Origin: Phycisphaerae bacterium
GTDB taxonomy: Bacteria; Planctomycetota; Phycisphaerae; Phycisphaerales; SM1A02
NCBI GenBank assembly: GCA_016795035.1
Contig: JAEUIT010000086.1
Location: forward strand, 124,001 to 188,000
DNA: 64,000 nt
Reading direction: 5' to 3'
The translations under genes were made by a program, and so were the position numbers. The notes beneath the pieces are model-generated. The model was not told the DNA's origin, searched no databases, and saw nothing but the letters and a program-made list of their open reading frames with translations. Shown one piece after another: positions 9,485-18,700 of this stretch (positions are counted from its first letter, which is position 1; every line of letters begins with the position of its first letter).

Positions 9485-9514
9485 GAGGGGTGCGGAGCAT
9501 ATGTCGGGTTCGCG

Positions 9515-10636
9515 ATGAGCGAGTATGCTCGCCGCCGCATGCCGCCACCAGACGCACCGTCGAACGGAACGCCACGTTCTCCCCTGCGCACCCTCGTGAT
9601 TCTGGTCGTCGTGGCCGCCATCGGCGGTCTCGGTTTCCTTGGGGCACGTTGGTGGTGGCGCGAGCAGGAGCTCCGGCCGACGACGGCCGACGCGCTCGTC
9701 AACGCGAACTACGTCGCCGTGCGGCCCCAAGTCGCGGGCATCGTGAAGTCGATCGCGGTGCGCGAGAATCAGGTGGTGAAGGCGGGCGATCCGCTCTTCG
9801 AGATCGATCCCGCGCCGTTCGAGCAGGCCGTGGCGCAGGCGGCGTCGGAACTCGCGGTCGTGAAGGCCGAAGTCGCGAGCGACGTCTCGACGATCGCCGC
9901 CGCCCGGGCCCAAGTCGACATCTCGAAGCAGGCGGTCGACCAGTCGCAGGCCGCCGCGACCTACGCGAAGGTCATCTTCGACGACACCAATCGCCTGAAC
10001 GCGGCGGGCGAGGCGACCGACAAGGAGCTCGCGCAGGCGAAGTCGAATCTCGACCAGGCGAACGCCGCGCTCGCCCTCGCGAAGGCGACGCTCGCGCGCG
10101 ACGAGGCGCGGCTCGCGTTCGAGGTGTCGCGCATCGGCGACCCGCAGGTCGAGCAGGCGCGCATCGCGAAAGCGCAGGCCGCGCTCGACCTCGCCAAGAT
10201 CAACCTCGGCTACACGCGCGTCGCGGCGCCGACCGACGGACACGTCACCCGCTTCGACCTTCGGGCCGGGCAGGTCGTGTCTTCGGGCGAGACGCTCTTC
10301 TATCTCATCGAGTCGGGCGAATGGTGGATCGACTCGAACTTCAAGGAGACGCAACTCGCCCGCATCCGTCCCGGCATGCCTGCAACGGTGACGCTCGACC
10401 TCTATCCCGACGTGACCTTTGACGGCACTGTCGAGAGCATCTCGCGCGGGAGCGCGGCGGCCTTCTCCCTGTTGCCGCCCGAGAACGCGACGGGCAACTG
10501 GGTGAAGGTCACGCAGCGCATGACCGTGCGCGTGCGCGTGAAGGACTCGAACGCCGACGCGCCGCTTCGCCTCGGCGCGAACGCGACCGTCACCATCGAC
10601 ACCACGGCGCCCGCGTCGACCACCACGACCCCGTGA
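9515..10636 (+). CDS. HlyD/EmrA-family periplasmic adaptor
   Basis: 373 residues. One membrane anchor lies at about residues 27-47 after a short proline-rich cytoplasmic leader. The biotinyl-lipoyl half-motif NYVAVRPQVAGIVKSIAVRE comes next, then a long alanine-rich coiled-coil hairpin (about 105-235), then the second half-motif TRVAAPTDGHVTRF. This is the order expected of the EmrA branch of membrane fusion proteins, which join an MFS pump to an outer-membrane channel. The next gene starts within its stop codon (GTGA) and encodes the matching EmrB-type pump. No TolC partner is adjacent; the nearest in the window is at 60631-62391. Confidence 0.92.
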   Translation: MSEYARRRMPPPDAPSNGTPRSPLRTLVILVVVAAIGGLGFLGARWWWREQELRPTTADALVNANYVAVRPQVAGIVKSIAVRENQVVKAGDPLFEIDPAPFEQAVAQAASELAVVKAEVASDVSTIAAARAQVDISKQAVDQSQAAATYAKVIFDDTNRLNAAGEATDKELAQAKSNLDQANAALALAKATLARDEARLAFEVSRIGDPQVEQARIAKAQAALDLAKINLGYTRVAAPTDGHVTRFDLRAGQVVSSGETLFYLIESGEWWIDSNFKETQLARIRPGMPATVTLDLYPDVTFDGTVESISRGSAAAFSLLPPENATGNWVKVTQRMTVRVRVKDSNADAPLRLGANATVTIDTTAPASTTTTP

Positions 10637-12183
10637 GCGCCGCCCTGCCAACCGCGGTCGATCCCGCCCCGCTTCCCACGGGGTTCCGGCGCGCCCTGAT
10701 CACGTTCACGACGCTCGTCGTGTCGATCATGGGCACGATCGACGCGACGATCGTCGCCGTCTGCATGCCGCAGATGCAAGGCTCGCTGGACGCGACGCCC
10801 GTGACGATCGTCTGGGTGATGACGATGTTCAACATCGGCCAGGCGATCGGCATCGCCGTGACGGGCAAGTTGGCGTTGCGGCTCGGACGTCGGCGCGTCA
10901 TGCTCGGCGCGATCGTCGGCTTCGTGATCCTCTCGTGCATCTGCGGCTTCGCCGGAAGCCTCGACGCGATGGTGATCGCCCGCTTCTTCCAAGGGCTGTT
11001 CGCCGCGCCGCTGATCCCGCTGTCGCAGGCGTGCATCGTCGACGCGTATCCGCCGAAAGACCGCGCGAAGGGCCTGAGCGTGTGGGCGATGGGCGTGATC
11101 CTCGGCCCCGCGATCGGGCCGGCGCTCGGCGGCCTGCTCACGCAGCACATCGACTGGCGCATGTGCTTTTTCGTCAACGTGCCGATCGGCGCGTTCGCGT
11201 TGCTGCTGACCCTCCTCTTCATTCGACCGACCGAGCGCACGCACACGCGCATCGACTGGACGGGCCTCGTGCTCGCGGCGTCGATCGTCGTGCCGCTCCA
11301 GATCGCGCTCGACCAAGGCGACACGCTCGACTGGTTCGGATCGAAGATCATCGTCGCGCTTCTCGGCGTTGCCGTACTCGCGGCGGTGGCGTTCGTGGTG
11401 CGCGGCCTGACGGTGCCCGGAAACATCCTGCCGCTGCGCCTCTTCGCCGACCGCAACTTCGCGCTGTCGACCCTCTCGATCTCGGCGCTCGGCATGGTGC
11501 TCTTCGCGCAGTCGGCGCTCTATCCCGTGATGCTCGAGGACCTGCTCGGCTGGCAGGTCGACACCGCGGGCCTCGTCATGGGCACGTTCGGCATCGGCGG
11601 GTTCTTCGGCGCGCTCATCGCGCCGAAACTCGTGGCACTCATCGGCTCGCGCCTCACGATGGCGCTCGGCGCGACGATCATCATGATCGGCCAAGGCATG
11701 GGGCTCGGTCTCGATCTCGACATGGGACCGTGGCAGGCGCCGATCCCCGGCATGCTCGCGGTGTTCGGCCTGATGATCGCCTACGTGCCAACGACCGGAC
11801 TCGCGTTCTCCTCAGTCGGCAGCATGGACCGCGACGACGCCGCCGCCGAATACAACTTCGTGAAGACAGTGGCCATGTCGATCGGCGTGTCGCTCGTGAG
11901 CACGCTGCTCTATCGCCGGCCGCAGTTCCACTGGAACGTGCTCGCCGGTCACGTGCGGCCGGACAATCAGGCGATCGACGGATATTCGCAGGCGCTCGGG
12001 GCCGACGGCTGGAACCCGCTCACGGCGACCGTGATCGCCGAGCAGGTGCGGAGCCAGGCGACGATGCTCGCCGTCATCGACGTCTTCTTCGTCATGATCG
12101 GGATCGCCGGGCTCGTGATCGCGGTCGCCGCGCTGACGCGGAGCGCGCGCGGCCCAGTCGCCGCCGCCGCAGATCCTGGCTGA
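10633..12183 (+). CDS. MFS drug:H+ antiporter, DHA2/EmrB family
   Basis: 516 residues from a GTG overlapping the adaptor stop. Fourteen hydrophobic segments are expected and the sequence is hydrophobic throughout. The family motif DATIVAVCMPQMQGSL lies in the first membrane segment near residue 38, and the RLGRRRVML loop is the MFS motif A. Segment five carries GPAIGPALGGLL, the antiporter motif C. It should expel hydrophobic compounds in exchange for protons together with the upstream adaptor. Confidence 0.93.
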   Translation: MSAALPTAVDPAPLPTGFRRALITFTTLVVSIMGTIDATIVAVCMPQMQGSLDATPVTIVWVMTMFNIGQAIGIAVTGKLALRLGRRRVMLGAIVGFVILSCICGFAGSLDAMVIARFFQGLFAAPLIPLSQACIVDAYPPKDRAKGLSVWAMGVILGPAIGPALGGLLTQHIDWRMCFFVNVPIGAFALLLTLLFIRPTERTHTRIDWTGLVLAASIVVPLQIALDQGDTLDWFGSKIIVALLGVAVLAAVAFVVRGLTVPGNILPLRLFADRNFALSTLSISALGMVLFAQSALYPVMLEDLLGWQVDTAGLVMGTFGIGGFFGALIAPKLVALIGSRLTMALGATIIMIGQGMGLGLDLDMGPWQAPIPGMLAVFGLMIAYVPTTGLAFSSVGSMDRDDAAAEYNFVKTVAMSIGVSLVSTLLYRRPQFHWNVLAGHVRPDNQAIDGYSQALGADGWNPLTATVIAEQVRSQATMLAVIDVFFVMIGIAGLVIAVAALTRSARGPVAAAADPG

Positions 12184-12223
12184 GATCGTGCGGGATTTGG
12201 CGTGCGGGCGATACGCTCTCACC

Positions 12224-12415
12224 ATGCGCCTGATCCGCCGTCCCTCGCTCATCGTCGTCGCTGTCGCCCTCACCGCCGGTCTCGGCGGCTGCGAGTCGGA
12301 AACGGTCGCCCGCGACGATGTGCGGGTCGACGACGTGCGGACCGATGAGGTGCGTGTCGACGAACAACGGGTCGACGAGCCGGTGAACAAGCCCGAGAAG
12401 TCGTGGTGGGAGTGA
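12224..12415 (+). CDS. Small lipoprotein with pentapeptide acidic repeats
   Basis: 63 residues from the ATG at 12224. A signal peptide ends in the lipobox LGGC, so the mature protein starts at a lipid-modified cysteine near residue 24. The mature part is built from five-residue repeats DDVRV, DDVRT, DEVRV, DEQRV, DEPVN and ends in KSWWE. No family is recognised. An in-frame start exists 36 bases earlier, but the signal peptide fits the later ATG. The repeat could make an extended charged spacer on the membrane surface; that is inference. Confidence 0.6.
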   Translation: MRLIRRPSLIVVAVALTAGLGGCESETVARDDVRVDDVRTDEVRVDEQRVDEPVNKPEKSWWE

Positions 12416-12471
12416 CCGCAGTCGCGGCATGATGGGCCGCGACGCCGCCCGTCGCGCTCGGCGCCACGTTT

Positions 12472-12499
12472 TAGCTTCTGCTACTGTAGCTATTGCTAC
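12472..12499. promoter_or_regulatory. Tandem MntR/DtxR-type operators
   Basis: Two inverted repeats follow each other: TAGC-TTCT-GCTA at 12472-12483 and GTAGC-TATT-GCTAC at 12486-12499, centred about 15 bases apart. The core TAGC-N4-GCTA is that of the enterobacterial MntR box. They sit 24 bases before the start of the metal-binding lipoprotein gene and are AT-richer than their surroundings. Repression of the importer when metal is plentiful is the expected effect. Confidence 0.72.
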
Positions 12500-12522
12500 A
12501 CCCTGCCGATGGAGCCTTCCCG

Positions 12523-13470
12523 ATGCACACGCTGGCCGTTCGAGTTCTCGCTCTCCTCCTCGCGCTCATCGTTGTCGTCGGGTGCGGCGACTCCACGCCC
12601 GGCGCGCCGACGCAGCTGCGAGTCGTCGCCACGACGCCGATGCTCGGGGACCTGGTGCGCTCCGTCGCCGGCGAGCACGCCACGGTCACCACGCTGATCG
12701 GCGAGGGCGTCGATCCGCACCTCTACAAGCCGACTCGCACCGACGTCGAGGCGATCGTCGCCGCGGACGTCGTCGTCACGAACGGTCTCTTCCTCGAAGG
12801 CCGCATGCAGGACGCGTTCGAGCGCGCGGCGGAATCGGGGAAGACGGTCGTGCGCGTGGGCGACGCCCTGCCCTCGGACTCGCTTCTGCATCCCGAGGGC
12901 GCCGAGGCGCATCCCGATCCGCACATCTGGATGGATCCGATCCGCTGGGCGCTGTGCGCGCCGGTCGTCGCCGACGCGCTCTCGAAGCGCGATCCCACGA
13001 ACGCGGGTGCCTATCGCCGCAACGCGGAGGCGTTCGCCGCGGAGGCCTCGGCGCTGCACGACGCCGCCGTCTCGACGTTGCAGGCGATCCCGCCCGACGC
13101 GCGCGTGCTCGTCACGGCGCACGACGCGTTCGGCTACTTCGGCCAGCGCTTCAAGCTCGAAGTGCACGGCATCCAGGGCATCTCGACCGAGAGCGAGGCG
13201 GGGCTCGCCGATCTCGAGCGGCTCGTCGATCTTCTCGTCGCACGCAAGATCCGAGCGGTCTTCGTCGAGAGCACGGTCTCGCCGCGCACCGTCGAGGCCT
13301 TGATCGCGGGCGCGAAGGCGAAGGGTCACGCGGTGAAGATCGGCGGCGAGCTCTACTCCGACTCGATGGGCAAGCCGGGCACGCCCGAAGGGACGTGGCG
13401 CGGCATGATCGAGCACAACGTGCGGGTCGTCGCCGAGGCGCTCGGCACGAAGCCGGGAGCGCAGCCATGA
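12523..13470 (+). CDS. Metal-binding lipoprotein of a Mn/Zn ABC importer
   Basis: 315 residues from the ATG at 12523. The signal peptide ends with the lipobox VVGC, so it is a lipoprotein. It belongs to cluster 9 (TroA/PsaA/MntA-type) solute-binding proteins. The four metal ligands expected in this family are visible: histidine in GVDPHLYKP, histidine in DPHIWMDP, glutamate in VESTVSPRT and aspartate in YSDSMG. The absence of a histidine-rich loop argues for manganese rather than zinc, in line with the MntR-type operators upstream. It is the first gene of a four-gene operon with four-base overlaps. Confidence 0.93.
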   Translation: MHTLAVRVLALLLALIVVVGCGDSTPGAPTQLRVVATTPMLGDLVRSVAGEHATVTTLIGEGVDPHLYKPTRTDVEAIVAADVVVTNGLFLEGRMQDAFERAAESGKTVVRVGDALPSDSLLHPEGAEAHPDPHIWMDPIRWALCAPVVADALSKRDPTNAGAYRRNAEAFAAEASALHDAAVSTLQAIPPDARVLVTAHDAFGYFGQRFKLEVHGIQGISTESEAGLADLERLVDLLVARKIRAVFVESTVSPRTVEALIAGAKAKGHAVKIGGELYSDSMGKPGTPEGTWRGMIEHNVRVVAEALGTKPGAQP

Positions 13471-14261
13471 CGACGACGCCTCTTCGTCCCGAGCACTCGC
13501 CCGAAAGCCCGCTCTCCATTCACGCCATGACCGTGGCGTATCGGCGCAAGCCCGTCCTGTGGGACGTGGAGTTCGACGCGCCGCCGTCGAGCCTCGTCGC
13601 GATCGTCGGCCCGAACGGCGCGGGGAAGAGCACGCTCATGAAGGCGTGCCTCGGCCTCGTGCCGATGGCCGCGGGCAACGTCGCCTTCTGGGGGCAGGAT
13701 CTCTCCGTTGCACGCTCGCGCATCGGATACGTGCCCCAGCGCGAGAGCGTCGACTGGGAGTTCCCGGTGAGCGCGCTCGATGTCGTGTGCATGGGCCGCT
13801 ATCGGAAGATCGGGTGGTTCCGCGGCATCTCGAAGGCGCATCGCGACGCCGCGCTCGCGGCGCTCGACGCGGTCGGCATGGGCGCCTTCCGCGACCGGCA
13901 GATCGCACAGCTCTCGGGCGGCCAGCAACAGCGCGTCTTCCTCGCCCGCGCGCTGGCGCAGGAGGCCGATCTCTACTTCATGGACGAGCCGTTCGCGGGG
14001 GTCGACGCGGCGACGGAGAAGGCGATCGTCGAGACGCTGCGCATGCTGAAGTCGCAGGGGCGCACGGTCATCTGCGTGCATCACGACCTCCAGTCGGTGC
14101 GCGAGTACTTCGACCACGTCCTCATGCTCAATCTCCGCGTCGTCGCCGCGGGCCCGACGGCCGAGGCGTTCACCACGCAGAACCTCCAGCGCACCTACGG
14201 CGGGCGTCTCACGCTGCTCGATGCGGCCAGCCACGCGCTCGCGCGCGGAGGCGCCGCGTGA
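13467..14261 (+). CDS. Mn/Zn ABC importer ATP-binding protein
   Basis: 264 residues, start overlapping the stop of the lipoprotein gene. Walker A is GPNGAGKSTLMK, the signature is LSGGQQQRVFLARALAQE and Walker B is LYFMDEPFAGVD. The segment VPQRESVDWEFPVSALDVV is typical of the manganese/zinc subfamily (MntB/ZnuC/SitB). It drives uptake with the two permeases that follow. Confidence 0.95.
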   Translation: MTTTPLRPEHSPESPLSIHAMTVAYRRKPVLWDVEFDAPPSSLVAIVGPNGAGKSTLMKACLGLVPMAAGNVAFWGQDLSVARSRIGYVPQRESVDWEFPVSALDVVCMGRYRKIGWFRGISKAHRDAALAALDAVGMGAFRDRQIAQLSGGQQQRVFLARALAQEADLYFMDEPFAGVDAATEKAIVETLRMLKSQGRTVICVHHDLQSVREYFDHVLMLNLRVVAAGPTAEAFTTQNLQRTYGGRLTLLDAASHALARGGAA

Positions 14262-15529
14262 GTCTCGCCGCTCCGGGGTGGCAGTCCTTGCTCGAGGCGC
14301 TGTCGCTGCGCGGCGGGCATAACACCACGCTCGTGGTGCTCGGGACGTCGCTCCTCGGGATCGCCGGCGGGCTCGCCGGATCGTTCGCGCTCCTTCGCAA
14401 GCGTTCGCTCTTCGTCGACGCGCTCGGGCACGCAACGTTGCCCGGCATCTGCATCGCGTTCCTCGTCGCGCCGCTTCTCGGGCTGCCGGCGCGGAGCTTG
14501 CCGGTGCTCCTCGTCGGCGCCGCGCTCGCGGCGTTCGTCGCGACCCTCCTCGTGCAGTCGATCCTTCGCTTCACCCGCCTTTCCGACGACGCCGCCATCG
14601 GCGCGGTGCTGTCCGTCCTCTTTGGCGTGGGCGTCGTGCTGCTTTCCGTGATTCAGACGCTGCCTTCGGGCGATCAGGGCGGCCTCAAGAGCTTTCTCTT
14701 CGGCCAAACCGCGGCGATGCAACGTGGAGACGCGGTGCTCCTGGCGTCGATCGCGGCGATCACCGCCGTCGCGTCAATCGTCCTCATGAAGGAGTTCGCG
14801 CTCGTCGCCTTCGACGAGTCGTTCGCCCGCGCGACCGGGCTGCCGACGGGCCGGCTCGACCTCGCGCTTCTCGCGCTCATCGTTGCCGTCACCGTTGCAG
14901 GCCTGCAGGCGGTTGGGCTCGTGCTCGTCATCGCGATCGCGGTGATTCCTCCGGTGACGGCGCGGCTCTGGACCGACCGCGTTCGCCGATTCGTGCCGCT
15001 CGCCGCGGCGTTCGGAGGCGTGGCGGGCTGGATCGGCTCGAGCATCTCGAGCGTCGCGCCGCGGCAGCCTGCGGGCGCGCTGATCGTCCTCACGTCGACG
15101 GCGCTCTTCGTGATCTCGCTCGCGGTGGCGCCGCGCGGCTTGGCGCCGGCCATCATGCGGCGGCTTCGCGTCCGCGCCGCGATGGCGCGCGACCACGTTC
15201 TGAAGCACCTGCTCGCGCGCCCCGCCCGCTCACATGACCTGGCCGTGGCGCTCGGGCACGCCACGCTGCCGACCGCGTTGCACGCACGCCTCCTCTCGTG
15301 GCGCGGGCTCCTCCGCTCGACGGGCGAGGGCTGGACGCTCACCGAGGCCGGCCGCATCGCCGGCGAGCGCGTGGCCCGCAATCACCGGCTCTGGGCCGCG
15401 TATCTCGTGTCGAACGCCGACGTCGCGCCGGATCACGTCGATCCGAGCGCCGAGACGATCGAGCACGTCCTCGGAGACGACCTGGTGCGTGAGCTCGAGG
15501 CGTCGCTTCGCGGGAAGGTCGACGCATGA
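14258..15529 (+). CDS. Mn/Zn ABC importer permease fused to a DtxR-like domain
   Basis: 423 residues from a GTG overlapping the ATPase stop. Residues about 1-300 are the multi-span ZnuB/MntC-type permease (ABC-3), with LFVDALGHATLPGICIAFL near the start and AIAVIPPVTARLW near the end. The remaining 120 residues are soluble and resemble the C-terminal half of DtxR-family repressors: LTEAGRIAGERVARNHRLWAAYL is followed by PDHVDPSAETIEHVL, which corresponds to the dimerisation and metal-binding helices. No DNA-recognition helix is obvious. This suggests direct sensing of cytoplasmic metal by the transporter. Confidence 0.9.
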   Translation: MSLAAPGWQSLLEALSLRGGHNTTLVVLGTSLLGIAGGLAGSFALLRKRSLFVDALGHATLPGICIAFLVAPLLGLPARSLPVLLVGAALAAFVATLLVQSILRFTRLSDDAAIGAVLSVLFGVGVVLLSVIQTLPSGDQGGLKSFLFGQTAAMQRGDAVLLASIAAITAVASIVLMKEFALVAFDESFARATGLPTGRLDLALLALIVAVTVAGLQAVGLVLVIAIAVIPPVTARLWTDRVRRFVPLAAAFGGVAGWIGSSISSVAPRQPAGALIVLTSTALFVISLAVAPRGLAPAIMRRLRVRAAMARDHVLKHLLARPARSHDLAVALGHATLPTALHARLLSWRGLLRSTGEGWTLTEAGRIAGERVARNHRLWAAYLVSNADVAPDHVDPSAETIEHVLGDDLVRELEASLRGKVDA

Positions 15530-16839
15530 CGCTCGAGCGGTTCCTGCACTTCGCGTCGGTCGACGGCGCCGCGCTGCTCGCGGCGACGCTCTCCGCGCTC
15601 GTGTGCGGCATGCTCGGCAACTGGCTCGTCCTCCGGCGCACGAGCCTCATGGGCGACGCGATCAGCCACTCCGTGTTGCCGGGCATCGTCGGCGCGTTTC
15701 TCGTCACCGGCACCCGCGCGCCGGTGCCGATGTTCGTGGGCGCGATCATCGCCGCGCTTCTCACCGTTGCCGTCACGCAGGCGGTGCGACGGCTCGCGCG
15801 CGTCGACATGGGCGCCGCGATGGGCGTGACGTTCGCGAGCTTCTTCGCGTTCGGCGTGCTGCTCATCGAGCAGGCGTCGGCGCGGCAGGTGGACCTCGAC
15901 CCCGATTGCGTCCTGTACGGATCGCTCGAGACCCTCTTCTGGTTCCCGCCCGCGAACCCGCGCGACTGGCTGAGCCTCTCGACGCTCGCGCTCCTGCCGA
16001 CGCCGGTGAAGACGTTGCTCGTCGTCACGGTCGTGAGCGCGATCGTGCTGCGGCTCCTTCGCAAGGAACTCGCGCTTGCGAGCTTCGACGCCCCGCTCGC
16101 CGCGGCGCTCGGCTTCCGCCCCGCGCTTCTCGGCGCGATCCTCATGACGCTCACCGCGGCCGCGACCATCGCGAGCTTCGAGGCCGTCGGCTCGATTCTC
16201 GTCGTTGCCATGCTGGTGTGCCCGGCGGCGGCGGCCCGCCTCTGGACCGACCGATTGCGCACGCAGACCCGACTCAGCGCCGCGTTCGCGGTCTTGAGCG
16301 CGATCCTCGGCTATCTCCTGGCGGCGACCGCGCCGCGCTGGCTCGGCACCACGCACGCGCTCGGCGCGGCGGGCACGATGGCGACGACCGCCGGCGCCAT
16401 CCTCACGATCTCGATCGTCGCCGGCCCGACGCACGGCCTCGTCGCGCGGGTGCTGCGGCGCCGCGAACTCGCGCTCCGCGTTGCACGTGAGGACGCGCTC
16501 GGCGCCCTCTTCCGCATGCTCGAGTCGGGCACCGACCGCGCCTCGGAGCAACTCCTCGTTGCAGCCGTGGGCCCGCGCGGCATCGCCGAAGCTCGCCGCC
16601 GCGGCGAGATCGAGACCGCGAACGGACTCGTGCGGCTGACGCCGACCGGCGTGGCCGAGGCGCAGGCGATCATCCGGAGCCATCGGCTCTGGGAGACCTA
16701 CCTCGTCGAGGAGGCCGGCCTTGCGGCCGATCACGTGCACGAGAGCGCCGAGCGTCTCGAGCATGTGCGCGAGGTCGCGCCCGAAGTGCCGCGCGCGCTC
16801 GATCCGCAAGGCAAGCCGATTCCGAAGCCGACGTCATGA
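15526..16839 (+). CDS. Second Mn/Zn ABC permease with DtxR-like tail
   Basis: 437 residues, ATG overlapping the stop of the first permease. The membrane part (about 1-290) again is ABC-3 type, with RTSLMGDAISHSVLPGIVGAFL and AMLVCPAAAARLW. The tail has LTPTGVAEAQAIIRSHRLWETYL then AADHVHESAERLEHV, again a DtxR metal-binding/dimerisation signature, and RRGEIETANGLVRL may be a degenerate wing. Two different permeases with parallel tails suggest a heterodimeric channel whose tails pair. The operon ends here and meets a convergent gene 44 bases later. Confidence 0.9.
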   Translation: MTLERFLHFASVDGAALLAATLSALVCGMLGNWLVLRRTSLMGDAISHSVLPGIVGAFLVTGTRAPVPMFVGAIIAALLTVAVTQAVRRLARVDMGAAMGVTFASFFAFGVLLIEQASARQVDLDPDCVLYGSLETLFWFPPANPRDWLSLSTLALLPTPVKTLLVVTVVSAIVLRLLRKELALASFDAPLAAALGFRPALLGAILMTLTAAATIASFEAVGSILVVAMLVCPAAAARLWTDRLRTQTRLSAAFAVLSAILGYLLAATAPRWLGTTHALGAAGTMATTAGAILTISIVAGPTHGLVARVLRRRELALRVAREDALGALFRMLESGTDRASEQLLVAAVGPRGIAEARRRGEIETANGLVRLTPTGVAEAQAIIRSHRLWETYLVEEAGLAADHVHESAERLEHVREVAPEVPRALDPQGKPIPKPTS

Positions 16840-16882
16840 GCGTCACACCCGCGCCGAACGACGCGACGCGGCGCGCCGGGCC

Positions 16883-17416
16883 TCATGCCGCCCGTCGGCG
16901 CGTGCGGGCGCGACCGAGGAGCGCCGCGAGCGCGATCGCCGCGCCGGGCGCGGGGATCGCGGTGGGCGCGCCGTCCGAGCCGAACACCCAGCCGTCCCAC
17001 GACCCGTTTGAGACGACTCGATCCGCGAAGCCGCTCGGCGCGAAGCCCCACGGATCACTGTCCGTCTCGCGGGTCCAGTAGTGCCAGAAGTCGAGGAAGT
17101 CGGGAGGCGTGCCGAAGCCGCTGTCGCTCGTCGCGCCGATCGAGACGCCGAAGAGCGCTTCGCCGAACGGGAACACCTGCGTCGAGAAGTCGAAGAAGCC
17201 GGGCTGCGCGGCCTTCGCGATGTCGAAGAGGTCGCGGCCGGTGATCGAGCCGTCGTAGCGGACGATGTAGAGGTAGGTGTCGCCGTTCGCGAAGTCGAAC
17301 TGGAGGTTCGACGCGTTCGCGCCCGCGCCGACGTCGTACGAGCCGACGAGACCGGCGTGCGAGAGGGACACCGCGCTTGCGGCAACGACGACCGCGAGGA
17401 GACGAGAGAGACGCAT
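16883..17416 (-). CDS. Exported protein with PEP-CTERM-like C-terminal sorting signal
   Basis: 177 residues from the ATG at 17416, which begins a clear signal peptide ending near SLSHA. The middle is a short beta-rich domain with no recognised family. The C-terminus has IPAPG, a hydrophobic stretch and the arginine cluster RARTRRR: the three-part layout of PEP-CTERM-type signals in the PAPG variant common in Planctomycetota. It would be processed by an exosortase-like enzyme and held at the cell surface. No exosortase gene is in the window. Confidence 0.7.
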   Translation of the reverse strand: MRLSRLLAVVVAASAVSLSHAGLVGSYDVGAGANASNLQFDFANGDTYLYIVRYDGSITGRDLFDIAKAAQPGFFDFSTQVFPFGEALFGVSIGATSDSGFGTPPDFLDFWHYWTRETDSDPWGFAPSGFADRVVSNGSWDGWVFGSDGAPTAIPAPGAAIALAALLGRARTRRRAA

Positions 17417-17812
17417 GACAACCGCCTTCGGAGTTGCTGGATCGCGCCAGCAGGTGCGAAGGTCCGGTCGCGACACGGGGAATGCAAGCGAAGCGGCGGT
17501 GACGGGCCCGCGTCTCCGTCGCAATGCGATCGGAACGCGTGGTGCATCGGGCCGACTCGGCATTCCCTTGCGTTCGGCGGCGTGCGCCGAACGTGTCGCG
17601 AAGGGACCAAACCGAACAGCGACGGGACGTAGACCCGACTTCGCGCGGCGCTCAAGGGCTCTCGAGCGGGCGCTTCACGGTGACGCGTTCGTGGCGGACT
17701 TGCACCGCCTTCCCCGTCGTCGTCGCTGGCTCGCCATCGGACGAGCGAACGCACCATACTTCCGATTCACGGGCATGCGCGACGAGAGTCGCAAGAATCG
17801 CGCAGTTGCCGA
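17417..17812. other. Non-coding stretch, no feature recognised
   Basis: About 400 bases between two genes on the reverse strand. It must hold the promoter of the sorting-signal protein gene near its left end. No RNA gene, convincing hairpin or protein with plausible codon use was seen. Confidence 0.4.
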
Positions 17813-18700
17813 TTACGACTTCGGCTTCAGGATCCAGTCGGGATCGTCGGCGAGATCGGACCAGAAGCGCATGTCGCGCAACTCGTCGACCGTCTTCGTC
17901 TCGACGTGACCTCCGACGAAGCCGACCACCGTCCGGTCACCGTTGCGGCTCGCGATGTGGCCGCAGCTCGCGGCGTCATTCGGGTCGTACGCGCTCCACT
18001 GCGGCGACGTGAAGTTCGGGCTCTTCACGCGGAAGTAGCCTTCGCGCATCGGCGCATCGGGGCCTTCGATCGGATCGATGCCGCGAGCGGAGGCGCAGAC
18101 GATCACGCGGTCCGTGTGCTTGATCTCCGAGAGCCGCGACGCGTAGAACTTGCCGAAGCCCGCCTGAAACGCGGAGTTGAAGCCGCCCTGATTCTCGTCG
18201 CCGCCGACCCAGGTGGTGTTGAGGCCGAGGCTCGGGTAGGCGCTCGTCTGGTAGAGGTAGTTCGAGTAGTCGGTCGCCTCGAGCTCCTCGAGCGTGTGGA
18301 GGTTCGCGTCGAGGTAGAGGCTGCGCATGTTGAACGAGAGGTACGGCGCGAGTCTCCAGGGATAGCGGGCGGCTGCAACGCCGATCGTCTGGGTCGCGAT
18401 GACGTCGCCCTTCTCGTCGTAGGCCGGGAGGCCGTTCTTGTAGCCCGGGATGATCTGGGCGTTGTTTGCGTCGGCGTACTGCGACCACGCGGTGAAGAGG
18501 GATCGGGCGGCACCCATTTCCCGGACCTGCGCCGACCGCTGCCGCATGGAGCGGAACGCGGGGAACATCAGGACGAGGACAAGAAGCACGAGCCCGACCA
18601 CGACGAGCATCTCGACGAGCGTGAACCCCCCGCGCCGGCCGGCGATCGCCGTGCTGTCGCGGCGGCCGACAGTGAGATTGCGAAGGGAAACGGAAGTCAT
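17813..18700 (-). CDS. Pseudopilin-like protein with H-x9-DG-type planctomycete features
   Basis: 295 residues if the ATG at 18700 is used; an ATG 18 bases earlier is possible. The prepilin cleavage and methylation motif is RRGGFTLVEMLVVVGL, followed by one hydrophobic helix, so it should be cleaved after glycine by prepilin peptidase and assembled in a pilus-like fibre. The C-terminal domain includes GDRTVVGFVGGHVETK, similar to the C-terminal region of the pilin-like DUF1559 proteins that are abundant in Planctomycetota. It is not next to the assembly cluster at 22966-31053 but could use it. Confidence 0.78.
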   Translation of the reverse strand: MTSVSLRNLTVGRRDSTAIAGRRGGFTLVEMLVVVGLVLLVLVLMFPAFRSMRQRSAQVREMGAARSLFTAWSQYADANNAQIIPGYKNGLPAYDEKGDVIATQTIGVAAARYPWRLAPYLSFNMRSLYLDANLHTLEELEATDYSNYLYQTSAYPSLGLNTTWVGGDENQGGFNSAFQAGFGKFYASRLSEIKHTDRVIVCASARGIDPIEGPDAPMREGYFRVKSPNFTSPQWSAYDPNDAASCGHIASRNGDRTVVGFVGGHVETKTVDELRDMRFWSDLADDPDWILKPKS

